64,000 nt of DNA from assembly GCF_012927305.1 (NCBI RefSeq), contig NZ_JABBGH010000001.1:434001-498000 (forward strand). The letters are read 5' to 3'. Positions 39,636 through 48,399 of the stretch are shown here, in pieces. Positions within the stretch are counted from its first letter, which is position 1, and the number at the start of each line of letters is the position of its first letter. The translations under genes were made by a program, and so were the position numbers. The DNA is from Hymenobacter polaris. Its GTDB lineage: Bacteria > Bacteroidota > Bacteroidia > Cytophagales > Hymenobacteraceae. The notes under the pieces are model-generated. The model did no database searches and had not been told where the DNA came from. It was given only the letters and a program-made list of their open reading frames with translations.

Positions 39636-40997
39636 ATGACTTCCTCCACCCGCTTGCTGCTGCTGGGGGCCGGCCGCTCGGCCTCGGCCCTGATAGAATA
39701 CTTACTGCGCCACGCCCCCGCCGAGCACTGGTTTCTCACCATTGCCGATGCCCAGGCGGCGCACCTGGCGCCGGCCCTGGCCATGCACTCGCAGTACGTG
39801 CGCGTGCTGCCCTTCGACGCCCACGACGCCGCGCAGCTCGACGCGCGGGTGCAGGAAGCCGACTTGGTTATCTCGATGCTGCCCGCCGCGCTGCACCCGG
39901 TGGTGGCCGCCGCCTGCCTGCGCCACCGCCGCCACCTGGCCACGGCCAGCTACGTGAGTGCCGAAATTCGGGCGCTGCACCACGAAGCTGCCGGGGCCGG
40001 CCTGGTTTTTTTAATGGAGTGCGGCCTCGACCCCGGCCTCGACCACATGTCGGCCATGCAGGTTATCAACGAGCTGCAAGCGAAAGGGGCCAGCATTACG
40101 GGTTTCCGCTCGGACTGCGGGGGGCTGGTGGCGCCCGCGAGCGAGGGCGACAACCCCTGGCGCTACAAGTTTAGCTGGAGCCCGCGCAACGTGGTGCTGG
40201 CCGGGCAGCCCGGCCCCGCGCGCTACCTCGACAACGGGCGCGAGCAATTCCTTGCCTACGATGAGCTGTTTGCCCGCGCCGAAACCATAGCCGTGCCCGG
40301 CCACGGCCACTTTGAGGCCTACGCCAACCGCGACGCGCTCACCTACCAGGCGGCGTATGGCCTGGCCGGCGTGCGCACCCTGCGGCGCGGCACCCTGCGG
40401 CGGCCGGGCTTCTGCGGGGCCTGGCAGGCGCTGGTGGCCCTAGGCCTCACCAACGATGAGGAGCCTACCCACTACCTCGCCACTACGCCCTGGCGCGAGG
40501 TGCTGCAAGACAGCTTCAACCGCCCCGCTCCCCTCATCGACGACGTGGCGGCTTATACCGTGCAGGAGCTGGGCCTCGACCCGCACGGCCCCGAAATGAC
40601 CCGCCTAACCTGGCTGGGCTTGTTTTCGGAGCGCCCAGTGGGGTTGGCCCACGCTACCTGCGCCCAGCTGCTGGAGCACCTGCTGGCGGCCAAATGGGCC
40701 CTAGGCCCCCACGACCACGACCAGGTGGTGATGCAGCACCAGTTCGATTACGCGCTGGCCGGGGAAGCCCGCCGCCGCACCGCGTCGCTGGTAGTAACTG
40801 GCGCCGACGGCGGCCACACGGCCATGGCCCAAACCGTGGGGCTGCCCCTGAGCATGGCCGTGCGCCGCCTACTGCGCGGCGAAGTAAGCGCGCGCGGGGT
40901 CGTCATTCCCACCGTGGCCGAGCTGTACGAGCCCATCCTGGCCGAGCTGGCGACCGACTACGGCATTGCCTTCACCGAGCACGATGCCCCCGCCTAG
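39636..40997 (+). CDS. Saccharopine dehydrogenase-like protein
   Basis: A 453-residue protein with an N-terminal Rossmann domain (LLLLGAGRSASALIEYL; ADLVISMLPAALHPVVAAAC) and the saccharopine dehydrogenase C-terminal domain (MECGLDPGLDHMSAMQVINE, GFRSDCGGLVAPASEGDNPW). This is the lysine-forming/saccharopine reductase-like class used in lysine breakdown in some bacteria, but the family includes homospermidine and carboxynorspermidine enzymes. No other lysine-degradation gene is adjacent. Confidence 0.88.
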   Translation: MTSSTRLLLLGAGRSASALIEYLLRHAPAEHWFLTIADAQAAHLAPALAMHSQYVRVLPFDAHDAAQLDARVQEADLVISMLPAALHPVVAAACLRHRRHLATASYVSAEIRALHHEAAGAGLVFLMECGLDPGLDHMSAMQVINELQAKGASITGFRSDCGGLVAPASEGDNPWRYKFSWSPRNVVLAGQPGPARYLDNGREQFLAYDELFARAETIAVPGHGHFEAYANRDALTYQAAYGLAGVRTLRRGTLRRPGFCGAWQALVALGLTNDEEPTHYLATTPWREVLQDSFNRPAPLIDDVAAYTVQELGLDPHGPEMTRLTWLGLFSERPVGLAHATCAQLLEHLLAAKWALGPHDHDQVVMQHQFDYALAGEARRRTASLVVTGADGGHTAMAQTVGLPLSMAVRRLLRGEVSARGVVIPTVAELYEPILAELATDYGIAFTEHDAPA

Positions 40998-41077
40998 GGG
41001 GTAGCGCGAAGCTCCGGCTTCGCGTTTAGTTGAGCGACGCAGGTACCAAGCGGGCGGCGCGAAGTTGGAGCGCCGCG

Positions 41078-41797
41078 CTACAGCGCCAGGTAAAAGCCCG
41101 CCAGCAGCGCCCGGAACTCAGGCGAGTAGCTGCCATCAGCCGCCTGGATAACCAGCTCGGTTTGGGGCGCGGCAGGCCCTAGGGCACCAAACTGGCTGAT
41201 GCAGCGCGTGAGGCGCCCACCCGGCCGGTGCCGCACGGCCAGCCGCGCCTGCTCGGCGAGGCCATGCGTCTGCGCCTCGCGGGCGAACTGCTGCATTTCG
41301 GGCGGGGGCAGCAGCACCGTAAGGGTGCCGCCCGGCGCCAGGTGCGCCGCCGCAAAGGCCGCCAGTTCGCCAAACGTGAGCGAGTGCGCGCCGGTGTGGC
41401 GCGCGGCGGTGCGGGCCGCATCGGGCGAGGCCAGGCTGCGCCGGAAAAAGGGCGGGTTGCAGATGATGTGACTAAACGAACCCGGCTGGGTGGCGGCATA
41501 GGCGGCCAAGCTTAGCGCGTGCACCGCCACGCGCTCGACCCAGGGGCTGGCTGCCACGTTGGCCGCCGCCTGGGCAGCGGCGGTGGCGTCAATCTCGATG
41601 GCCTCGATGTGGGCCCTAGGGGTGCGCTGGGCCGCCATGAGGGCCAGCAGACCGGTGCCCGTGCCCACGTCCAGCACGCGGGTGGCGCCGCGCAGGTCGG
41701 CGGCCGCGCCCAGCAGGCAGGCGTCGGTGCTCACCTTTTGGGCGCAACTGGCTTGGTTGATGCGGAACTGCTGAAACTGGAAGTAGTCGTTGGGCAC
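41078..41797 (-). CDS. trmN6: tRNA1(Val) (adenine37-N6)-methyltransferase
   Basis: A 239-residue methyltransferase with the N-terminal FQFQQFRINQASCAQKVSTD segment of YfiC/TrmN6, SAM motif LDVGTGTGLLAL at 42-53 and the amino-methyltransferase catalytic motif NPPFF at 114-118. It methylates N6 of A37 in tRNA-Val. It is followed closely upstream by a HEAT-like gene and rnhA, all leftward, possibly one transcript. Confidence 0.93.
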   Translation of the reverse strand: MPNDYFQFQQFRINQASCAQKVSTDACLLGAAADLRGATRVLDVGTGTGLLALMAAQRTPRAHIEAIEIDATAAAQAAANVAASPWVERVAVHALSLAAYAATQPGSFSHIICNPPFFRRSLASPDAARTAARHTGAHSLTFGELAAFAAAHLAPGGTLTVLLPPPEMQQFAREAQTHGLAEQARLAVRHRPGGRLTRCISQFGALGPAAPQTELVIQAADGSYSPEFRALLAGFYLAL

Positions 41798-41809
41798 GGC
41801 TTGGTGCGG

Positions 41810-42415
41810 CTACGCGATGGCGAAGGGCTGGAAAAACTTGGCACGTAGCCAGTCAGGCCAGGCAAGCGCGGCCACATGAGCGCCCCCCTCTACATCTAGC
41901 AGCGTTAGGTAAGCAACGTAGCGCACCCGCCAGTTAACATCTCGTTGCAGGGCTTGCATGTCCTGCATAACAACCCTATCGGAGCTGCTAACAAACTCGC
42001 CCAGCAGCTGAACGGCGTGGAAGCGGAAAATCGGATTCGCGTGGCGTAGTATCGGCCCAAATAGCGCCACAAGCTTTCGGCGGTGCGAGAAGCCGGTAGT
42101 GCTCAGGAAGGCAAACTCGCGCAGATGAGTAAGAACCTTGGCGGGTTCAGCTACTGAACTGGCCGCCGCGAGCAGCCGCTGGGCCTCCGCTAAAAAGAAA
42201 TCAGACCAGCGGTCGGCTCCCTGAGCAAGCGCCTCATAAAAGACCGGGAGATTATTTAATTCATTAAATGGCTCCTGCTCAACCTGCTGCACAAATCCCG
42301 CTGGGTCGGCGTCGGCGGCTATCAAAATATCCCGCAATACCGCTCGCTGCTCGGTTTGGGCCAAGTCATAGTAAGTTGCTGCACGGACCAGTAAATCAGG
42401 CGATAACTTGCTCAT
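41810..42415 (-). CDS. HEAT-like helical protein, unknown
   Basis: 201 residues, mostly helical, no signal. The second half has HEAT-like pairs (KLVALFGPILRHANPIFRFH followed by AVQLLGEFVSS; WRVRYVAYLTLLDVEGG). No family recognised. It sits 12 bases upstream of trmN6 and nine bases downstream of rnhA on the same strand, so probably co-transcribed. Base composition is somewhat lower in GC than these neighbours. Confidence 0.7.
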   Translation of the reverse strand: MSKLSPDLLVRAATYYDLAQTEQRAVLRDILIAADADPAGFVQQVEQEPFNELNNLPVFYEALAQGADRWSDFFLAEAQRLLAAASSVAEPAKVLTHLREFAFLSTTGFSHRRKLVALFGPILRHANPIFRFHAVQLLGEFVSSSDRVVMQDMQALQRDVNWRVRYVAYLTLLDVEGGAHVAALAWPDWLRAKFFQPFAIA

Positions 42416-42423
42416 AGCGAAAA

Positions 42424-42879
42424 TTACCCCTGCTGCTCATACCCCTCATCCACCAATAAGCCCTTCCCTAGGGCACTTTGCACGGCTAGCACGTCACAGC
42501 GCTCGTTTTCGGCGTGGCCGGCGTGGCCTTTTATCCAGTGGAAGCTGACTTTGCGCTTGGCGTACACTTGCAGAAAGCGGCGCCAGAGGTCCTCGTTGGC
42601 CTTCTTACCAAAGTCGGGCTTCTGGGCCCAGCCGAATACCCAGCGGCGCTCCACGGCCTCCACCACGTACTTCGAGTCGGAAATGACTTGCACCGGCACC
42701 TCGGGGCGCGTGATGGCCTCTAGGCCCACTATCACGGCCAGCAGCTCCATGCGGTTGTTGGTGGTGCGGCGAAAGCCCTGGCTCAGCTCCTTCTCGTGGG
42801 GGCCGTAGCGCAAAATGGCCCCGTAGCCCCCGGGGCCGGGGTTGCCGCGTGAGGAGCCGTCGGTGAACAGTTGAATCAT
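42424..42879 (-). CDS. rnhA: Ribonuclease HI
   Basis: A 151-residue enzyme with the RNase H catalytic set: Asp7 in LFTDGSSRGNPGPGG, Glu45 in NNRMELLAVI, Asp68 in VISDSKYV, and the C-terminal KGHAGHAENERCDVLA segment with the catalytic His and fourth Asp. It cuts RNA in RNA-DNA hybrids. Confidence 0.96.
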   Translation of the reverse strand: MIQLFTDGSSRGNPGPGGYGAILRYGPHEKELSQGFRRTTNNRMELLAVIVGLEAITRPEVPVQVISDSKYVVEAVERRWVFGWAQKPDFGKKANEDLWRRFLQVYAKRKVSFHWIKGHAGHAENERCDVLAVQSALGKGLLVDEGYEQQG

Positions 42880-42919
42880 GGGGTGGGGGAGGGACGAGAA
42901 GAAGATAAATAACTATATA

Positions 42920-43016
42920 AGAACGTCATGCTGAGCTTGCGAAGCATCTCTACCGCGCCATTGCACGATGCGAGAGGCGCGGTAGAGATGCTTCGACAAG
43001 CTCAGCATGACGTTCT
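42920..43016. repeat. Dispersed palindromic element, copy 6
   Basis: AGAACGTCATGCTGAGCTTG then CGAAGCATCTCTACCGCGCC fold back onto the complementary right arm; one base is missing in the left arm (CTTGCGAAG). Lies between two leftward genes. Confidence 0.9.
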
Positions 43017-43035
43017 TTTTCAAGTTAGGGCTGCC

Positions 43036-44130
43036 CTAGGCCGACACTGCCGCCCGCGCTTTCTCCAGAAACTGCACCAGCGCCTCGAAGGCAGCGTCGG
43101 GCACGGCCGGGAAGTTGGCCAGCCGGAAGCTGGTGGCCTTGTGGTCGCCGTAGCCCGAACCCAGCTGCAAGCCGGCCTCGTCGCGGGCGCGGCGCTTCAC
43201 CTCCTCGATGAGGGCGGCCGGGCCCTGCACGCCCACCACGGTGACGGAGCGCGCGTCGGGGTTGTCGATGAGCGGGCGCAGGCCTAGGGGCTGCACCTGC
43301 TCGAAGTAGTCGTAGAGCTTCTGGGCGCGCTCCTGCAAGTGCGGGGCAATGGTTTTGATGCCTTCGCGCTGAGCAATGACGCGGCTCAGCAGGTAGATGT
43401 CCAGCACGTTGGGCGTGTGGGTGGTTTGGTGGTTGAGCATGTTGGTAATCATGCTCGTGAGGCTGTTGTAGTGGGCCTTCTCGTTGATTTCGCGGGCGCG
43501 GGCCACGGCGCGGGGCGAGAGCACCAGCAGCCCTAGGCCCGCCGGCAAGCCCAGGCACTTCTGCACCGAGCCGTACCACACGTCGGCCTTGATGAACTTG
43601 AGCGCCGCCCCACCTAGCGACGAGGTAGCATCCACGGCCAGCAGCGCCGGCCCGATGCGGTTGAAGAGGTTCAAAACGAACTGGTCGCGCAGCTGGGTAG
43701 CGGTGCTGGTTTCGTTTTGGGTGATGCACACCAGGTCCGTCTCGGCGGGGTCGAAGGGCAGGGTGGCCGCATCGGGCACGTCGTTGACGTCGAAGCGCAG
43801 GCCGGTGCAGCCGGGGCGCAGGGCGCGGGCGTAGTCAAACCACTTCTGCCCAAACGAGCCGTTGAAGAGGTGAAACGAGCGGCGCGGCGTCAGGCTCTGG
43901 GCCAGGATTTCCCAGCACTCGGTGGCCGACGACGTGAACAGGATGGTATAGTCCTGCGGAATGTTGAGCTTGAGGCGCAGGTTTTCGGTGCACTGGCGCA
44001 CCATGGCCTGGAAGCGCTCGCCGCGGTGCGGGGCCGACAGCCAGCCCTCGTCGTAGGCATCGAGCAGGTACTGGCGCACCTCGGGGTACACGGCGGCCGG
44101 GCCGGGGTTGAAGGTGAATTGCGGATTCAT
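43036..44130 (-). CDS. Class V aminotransferase (SerC/alanine-glyoxylate type)
   Basis: A 364-residue PLP enzyme. FNPGPAAVYPEV at the N-terminus, TSSATECWEIL, the PLP-ring Asp168 in AVDATSSLGG and the Schiff-base Lys191 in YGSVQKCLGLP. The length fits phosphoserine aminotransferase, but the phosphate-binding residues typical of SerC (GGAS) are replaced by TSSAT, so a related alanine-glyoxylate or serine aminotransferase activity is equally possible. No serA is adjacent. Confidence 0.85.
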   Translation of the reverse strand: MNPQFTFNPGPAAVYPEVRQYLLDAYDEGWLSAPHRGERFQAMVRQCTENLRLKLNIPQDYTILFTSSATECWEILAQSLTPRRSFHLFNGSFGQKWFDYARALRPGCTGLRFDVNDVPDAATLPFDPAETDLVCITQNETSTATQLRDQFVLNLFNRIGPALLAVDATSSLGGAALKFIKADVWYGSVQKCLGLPAGLGLLVLSPRAVARAREINEKAHYNSLTSMITNMLNHQTTHTPNVLDIYLLSRVIAQREGIKTIAPHLQERAQKLYDYFEQVQPLGLRPLIDNPDARSVTVVGVQGPAALIEEVKRRARDEAGLQLGSGYGDHKATSFRLANFPAVPDAAFEALVQFLEKARAAVSA

Positions 44131-44138
44131 AAGGCCGG

Positions 44139-44146
44139 CAAAGGTA
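44139..44146 (-). promoter_or_regulatory. Candidate -7 box (TAccTTTG) for the aminotransferase gene
   Basis: TACCTTTG on the minus strand, nine bases before the ATG. The match to TAnnTTTG is exact, but the leader would be nearly absent and no TTG -33 element was seen. Confidence 0.4.
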
Positions 44147-44192
44147 GGGGCGAGGCTAGGCCGGCCTATTAGGGTTGGCTACTAGAAAAAGT

Positions 44193-44304
44193 AAAAAGCA
44201 CGTCATGCTGAGCTTGTCGAAGCATCTCTACCACACCCATCAGGATTAGTAAACCTAACGGCGCGGTAGAGATGCTTCGACAAGCTCAGCATGACGTGCT
44301 TTTT
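44193..44304. repeat. Dispersed palindromic element, copy 7
   Basis: Arms AAAAAGCACGTCATGCTGAG then CTTGTCGAAGCATCTCTACC and complement; loop region about 30 bases. A and T tracts flank it on both sides. Confidence 0.9.
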
Positions 44305-44344
44305 TATTCCTTACTGCCTGGACCAACTCTAGTGCCCTAGGGTT

Positions 44345-46480
44345 CTACTCCACCGTGAGGCGCTGGCGGTTGAGGCCGGTGCCGCCGTCCCACTCCAGCA
44401 CGTAGAGGCCGGCGGGCAGGCCGGCCAGGGGCAGGTCGAAGGTGGCTTGGTCGGCGGGGCCGCTGGTTTGGCGGGCCACGCGGCCTAGGGCATCGAGCAG
44501 GCGCACGCGGGCCGTGGCGCCGGGGGCCAGCGGGCCGCTTAGGTGCACCTGGCCAGTAGCCGGGTTGGGGTAGGCGGCCAGTGCAAGGGTCTCGGCCCCT
44601 AGGCCCTGCACGGCCACGGTGGCCGAGTAGTGGCCGGTGCCGTCCTGGTCGAGCTGGCGCAGGCGGTAGTAGCGGGTGCCGGCCAGCGGGCGCGCATCAA
44701 GGGCGGCGTACTGGCGGGTGGTGGCGCTGCTGCCGGCGGCCGGCTGGCGCAGCACGGCTTGCCAGGGCTCGTCGGCGCCGGCCTGGCTTTCCACCACAAA
44801 CTCGGCCGACTGCCGCTCCGAGGCGGTCGTCCAGCTAAGGGCGGTGCCCTGGCCGGGCACGTAGCGGGCGCCGAAGGCCACCAGCACCACGGGCAGCGGC
44901 GCGGCGGTGCTGCTAGGAGCATAGCTGGCCAGGTTGCAGCGCTCGGCGGAACTGGCGGCGGTGCCGTAAGTCGTCATGTCGCGGGCGGCGGCCAGGTCCG
45001 AGTCGGCACTGAGGGTGCGGCGGGCCTGGCCGTTGCCGATGGCGTAGTTCATGGCGCCGGTGGCCGAAATAATGTGGGCCAGCTGCAGGCCGTGGCCCAG
45101 CTCGTGCAAAGCCACGCTCTGAAAATCGTACTGGCTCGCGGCAGGGCCGCCGCTCCCGAAGTTCCAGTTGGCGCTGGCCGAGAACACGTAGTCTGTTTCC
45201 ATGAGCACCCAGGTGAGGATGCCGCTCATGGTGCAGCCCGAGTAGTAGCTGTAGGTGCGGCCCAGCACCCCGGCCGGCAGCGCGTCCACCAGGTTGTCGA
45301 AGCGCACGATGCTCTCATTGTCGCGGTTGGTGGCGTCGGTGGTGGTGGCCGCGCCCACCGAGCGGTTGGCGCCGGCCTGGTCGCGCCAGCTACCCAGGGC
45401 CGCCTCAAACGAGGCCTGGGCCGCGGCGGGCAGGCTGGGGCTGTAGTGCAGGGTGTAGCCCCCATTCTCCACGCCCACCAGGTGCACGCGGTAGGGGTGG
45501 GTGGGGTCGCTGTTGGGCAGCACCGTCGAAAGGGCGTAGCTCACGGTCAGGGGCTGGCTGCTGGTAGCCAGGTTGCCGTCGCCGTTCACCACGCGCACCA
45601 GCCCCGTGCCGGCCGCGTTGCCGCTGGTGCTGAGCGAGGGCACGCGCACTACCACCTGGTTGTCGCCCCAGCTGAGGTAGTCGCCGGCCTGGGGCCGCAC
45701 GTAATTGGGCGTCGCGTCGGGACCGGGGTTGTCGGCATTGCGAAACTGCACGTAGCCCGACCCCTGGCTCGCGCCAAACCCCGCGCCGCTGATGGTGAGC
45801 ACGCCCGCCTGCGAGGCATTGGTGCTGGTGCTGGCGCCCGCCGCCACGGCCAGCGGCGCCAGGCTGCTGATGGTGGGCGTGGCGGCCAGCGCCTGCTGGG
45901 CGGCCGGGCGGGCTACCCGCGCCGCCGCGGCCACCCCTAGGGCCGGGGCAGGCTGCAAGGCCTGATAAGCGTGCCCGGCCAGGCTGGCCAGGGTGGGGTA
46001 CAAGCTGGCCTCAATGGCCGGGTAGGTGCCAAACGGGTCGGTGGCTACCCCGCTGGCCGCGTCGTAGCCGATAAAGCCCTGCGGGCCCGCCGCCAGGCGG
46101 TAGGCGCCGGTGGGGCCGGGCTCCAGCAAGAAAATGCCCTGCTGGCCCGTGGGCAGCACCACGCCGTCGCTCACGGCCTCGTGCAGCAAGCCCAGGGTGC
46201 CGCCGGGCGTTAGCACGCGCAGCGGCCCGGCGGGCAGCTGGCCCTTAAATACTTTATAGACCCCTAAGGTGTAGCTAGTGGCTAAGTGGCCGCCGGGTTG
46301 CTGCTCGGCCTGCTGGCTGGCCACCCGCGCCTCCACTACCAGCGTGGCCGCTTGCATGCGCTGGGCTAGGGGCACCGGCACCAGCAGGCAGGCCGATTGG
46401 GCTGCTGCGCTGCTGGGTAGCAACCAAAATATCCAAACTAAAAAACTAGTAATAGTGCAAAATATTGCTTTGTAGTTCAT
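44345..46480 (-). CDS. Secreted zinc metalloprotease-like protein with T9SS type A sorting domain
   Basis: 711 residues: signal peptide (about 1-28); an N-terminal domain (30-190); an IPT/TIG-like Ig domain (about 203-315, with LTISGAGFGASQGSGYVQF); a metalloprotease-like region containing the zinc motif HELGHGLQLAH (459-469); and a C-terminal type A sorting domain (YPNPATGQVHLSGPL through LPAGLYVLEWDGG). It should be exported to the cell surface by the type IX system. The zinc motif fits the HExxHxxGxxH/HExxHxxxxxH peptidase clan; substrate unknown. Confidence 0.87.
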   Translation of the reverse strand: MNYKAIFCTITSFLVWIFWLLPSSAAAQSACLLVPVPLAQRMQAATLVVEARVASQQAEQQPGGHLATSYTLGVYKVFKGQLPAGPLRVLTPGGTLGLLHEAVSDGVVLPTGQQGIFLLEPGPTGAYRLAAGPQGFIGYDAASGVATDPFGTYPAIEASLYPTLASLAGHAYQALQPAPALGVAAAARVARPAAQQALAATPTISSLAPLAVAAGASTSTNASQAGVLTISGAGFGASQGSGYVQFRNADNPGPDATPNYVRPQAGDYLSWGDNQVVVRVPSLSTSGNAAGTGLVRVVNGDGNLATSSQPLTVSYALSTVLPNSDPTHPYRVHLVGVENGGYTLHYSPSLPAAAQASFEAALGSWRDQAGANRSVGAATTTDATNRDNESIVRFDNLVDALPAGVLGRTYSYYSGCTMSGILTWVLMETDYVFSASANWNFGSGGPAASQYDFQSVALHELGHGLQLAHIISATGAMNYAIGNGQARRTLSADSDLAAARDMTTYGTAASSAERCNLASYAPSSTAAPLPVVLVAFGARYVPGQGTALSWTTASERQSAEFVVESQAGADEPWQAVLRQPAAGSSATTRQYAALDARPLAGTRYYRLRQLDQDGTGHYSATVAVQGLGAETLALAAYPNPATGQVHLSGPLAPGATARVRLLDALGRVARQTSGPADQATFDLPLAGLPAGLYVLEWDGGTGLNRQRLTVE

Positions 46481-46647
46481 AACGATAAAACCTTATTGAA
46501 TAGCGTATTCAGTAAAGCTATACTGGCGCTATTAAACAAGTATTATCCGTTGAATGAAAATTGTACAGTTCAGTTTTAAAGAAAATTATTTATCCGATAA
46601 ATGCAGAAAAGCCTACCGAAGTCGGCAAGTCAACCCCGTAAAAACAC

Positions 46648-46692
46648 AAAAACCCGCGGGCGGCCCCCGGTTAGGAAGGGCCGCCCGCGGGC
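46648..46692 (-). terminator. Hairpin terminator after aroQ
   Basis: CCCGCGGGCGGCCC pairs perfectly with GGGCCGCCCGCGGG around an 11-base loop; on the minus strand it is followed by TTTTTGTGTTTTT, so it terminates the leftward aroQ gene. The remaining AT-rich gap to 46481 holds no gene I can support. Confidence 0.88.
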
Positions 46693-46717
46693 TGGCGGAA
46701 TAAGGATGGGAGCGGGC

Positions 46718-47203
46718 TTAGCGCCGCCCGAAGCCCAGCGGAGCCCTAGGCTTTTGGCGCAGCAGGTAGTGCAGGGCCAGGCGGTAGCTTTCGAGCCCGA
46801 AGCCGCTGATGCTGCCCACGCAGTGCTTGGCGATATAGCTGGTGTGCCGGAATTCTTCGCGCCCGGCCAGGTTGCTCAGGTGCACCTCCACCACGGGCAG
46901 GCCCGCGCCGGCCACGGCCGCCACGGCATCACCCAGCGCCACGCTGGTGTGGGTGAAGCCGCCCGCGTTCAGCACCACGGCCTGGCTGGCCCCGTCGGCC
47001 CCGGCATCGCCCCAGCCCGCAGCCGCGTGCAGGCGGTCGAGCAGGGCGCCCTCGTGGTTGCTTTGAAAGGTAGTGAGCACGAGGTCGGGAAAGTCAGCTT
47101 GCAGCTCGGGCAAAAAGTCGTCGAACGAGCGGTGGCCGTAGATGTGCGGCTCGCGGCGGCCCAGTAAGTTCAGGTTAGGGCCGTTGAGAATGAGGATATT
47201 CAA
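46718..47203 (-). CDS. aroQ: Type II 3-dehydroquinate dehydratase
   Basis: Starting at the TTG at 47203 gives 161 residues opening NILILNGPNLNLLGRREPHI, the normal family N-terminus; an ATG ten codons upstream (47233) is in frame but adds an unusual extension and lies in a repeat. Catalytic Tyr22 follows, then TTFQSNHEGALLDRLH, NAGGFTHTSVALGDA and EVHLSNLAGREEFRHTS, which carries the catalytic His. Dehydrates 3-dehydroquinate in the shikimate pathway. Confidence 0.92.
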   Translation of the reverse strand: MNILILNGPNLNLLGRREPHIYGHRSFDDFLPELQADFPDLVLTTFQSNHEGALLDRLHAAAGWGDAGADGASQAVVLNAGGFTHTSVALGDAVAAVAGAGLPVVEVHLSNLAGREEFRHTSYIAKHCVGSISGFGLESYRLALHYLLRQKPRAPLGFGRR

Positions 47204-47230
47204 GGCAGTAGCGCAGAAATTGAGAAAGCG

Positions 47231-47314
47231 CAAAGAACGTCATGCCGCGCGCCCGTGCGCTACCCCAAGCAGCGCGGTGGGCGTGCGGCGGCCCGCGCGG
47301 CAGAGCGTTCTTTG
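47231..47314. repeat. Palindrome with dispersed-element ends but a different GC-rich core
   Basis: CAAAGAACGTCATGCCGCGCG faces CGCGCGGCAGAGCGTTCTTTG. The ends match the AAGAACGTCATG ends of the dispersed family, while the GAAGCATCTCT core is replaced by unrelated GC-rich sequence. Lies between divergent aroQ and xerD. Confidence 0.65.
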
Positions 47315-47339
47315 TGGCATAAGATGCCTTTATTTCACT

Positions 47340-48245
47340 ATGTCCCTCACTTGGCCCCAGGCAATCAGGCAGTTTAGCGGGTATTTGCAGCTCGAAAAGT
47401 CGCTCTCGCTAAATTCCATTGAGGCCTACGTGCGCGACGTGCGCAAGCTGCAGCAGTGGCTGGCGCTGGAGCGGCTGCCGGCCGGGCCGCTGCAAGTAAC
47501 CACCCGGCTGCTGCGCGATTTTCTGGCCACCCTCACCGAGCTAGGCCTCTCGGCCCCCTCGCAAGCGCGCACGCTCTCGGGCATCCGTGCCTTCTACGAG
47601 TTTCTGCTGCTGGAAGACCTGCTGAAGGCCGACCCCACCGACACGCTCGAAAGCCCCAAGCCCGGCCGCCACCTGCCCGATACCCTCGCGTACCCCGACG
47701 TGGAGCGCCTGCTAAGCGCCATCGACCTGAGCACCACCGAGGGTCTGCGGGCGCGCGCGGTGCTGGAGGTGCTGTACTCTTCGGGGCTGCGCGTGAGCGA
47801 GTTGTGCGACCTTAGGCTGTCCAATATCTACTTCGAGCAAGGCTTTATGCGGGTGCTGGGCAAGGGCAATAAGGAGCGCCTGGTGCCCCTAGGGCGCGAG
47901 GCGGCCAAGCACCTGCACTTCTATCTGGGCGGCGTGCGGCAGCACCAAACGGTGCAGCCCGGCGCCGAAGACACCGTGTTTCTGAGCACGCGGGGCCGGC
48001 CACTTTCGCGCATTACCGTCTTCACTACCATCAAGGCGCTGGCCGCGCAGGCGGGCCTCACCCAGAATATCAGCCCCCACACCCTGCGCCACTCTTTCGC
48101 CACCCACCTGCTGGAGGGCGGCGCCGACTTGCGCGCGGTGCAAGAAATGCTGGGCCACGCCTCCATCACCACCACCGAAATCTATACCCACCTGGATAGG
48201 GACTACCTCAAGCAGGTAATGACCGAGTTTCACCCTAGGAGCTAG
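47340..48245 (+). CDS. xerD: Site-specific tyrosine recombinase XerD
   Basis: ATG at 47340 gives 301 residues, the standard Xer length. The N-terminal SAM-like domain (FSGYLQLEKSLSLNSIEAY) is followed by the catalytic domain with SSGLRVSELCDLRLS (Arg I), HTLRHSFATHLLEGGADLR (His-x-x-Arg) and LGHASITTTEIYTHLD (His and nucleophile Tyr). It resolves chromosome dimers together with FtsK, encoded 2.2 kb downstream. This is the housekeeping recombinase, not a mobile-element integrase. Confidence 0.94.
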   Translation: MSLTWPQAIRQFSGYLQLEKSLSLNSIEAYVRDVRKLQQWLALERLPAGPLQVTTRLLRDFLATLTELGLSAPSQARTLSGIRAFYEFLLLEDLLKADPTDTLESPKPGRHLPDTLAYPDVERLLSAIDLSTTEGLRARAVLEVLYSSGLRVSELCDLRLSNIYFEQGFMRVLGKGNKERLVPLGREAAKHLHFYLGGVRQHQTVQPGAEDTVFLSTRGRPLSRITVFTTIKALAAQAGLTQNISPHTLRHSFATHLLEGGADLRAVQEMLGHASITTTEIYTHLDRDYLKQVMTEFHPRS

Positions 48246-48257
48246 CCGGCAGTAGCT

Positions 48258-48368
48258 AGAACGTCATGCTTATCTGGCGTCCGCTTGTCGAAGCATCTCT
48301 ACTGCATCGCCTGGACGACTACCAGATAGCGCGGCAGAGATGCTTCGACCAGCTCAGCATGACGTTCT
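48258..48368. repeat. Dispersed palindromic element, copy 8 (mosaic arms)
   Basis: Outer ends AGAACGTCATGCT and AGCATGACGTTCT match, but the left inner arm is TATCTGGCGTCCGCTTGTCG (copy 3 type) and the right inner arm is CGACCAGCTCAGCATGAC (copies 1-7 type). The two arms therefore pair poorly between the ends and the GAAGCATCTCT core. Confidence 0.85.
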
Positions 48369-48399
48369 TTGTTAGGCTACTTATTCACGACGAATTCGC

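Noticed and set aside
44630..45940. A 436-codon open frame opposite the T9SS metalloprotease
   Set aside because: Antisense shadow with low-complexity composition; the minus-strand frame has signal peptide, zinc motif and sorting domain.
47142..47339. Upstream in-frame extension of xerD
   Set aside because: It runs antisense through aroQ and a palindrome; XerD homology begins at the ATG at 47340.
47340..48245. Tyrosine recombinase considered as a mobile-element integrase
   Set aside because: Length and motifs fit housekeeping XerD; no attachment site, phage or conjugation genes are nearby.
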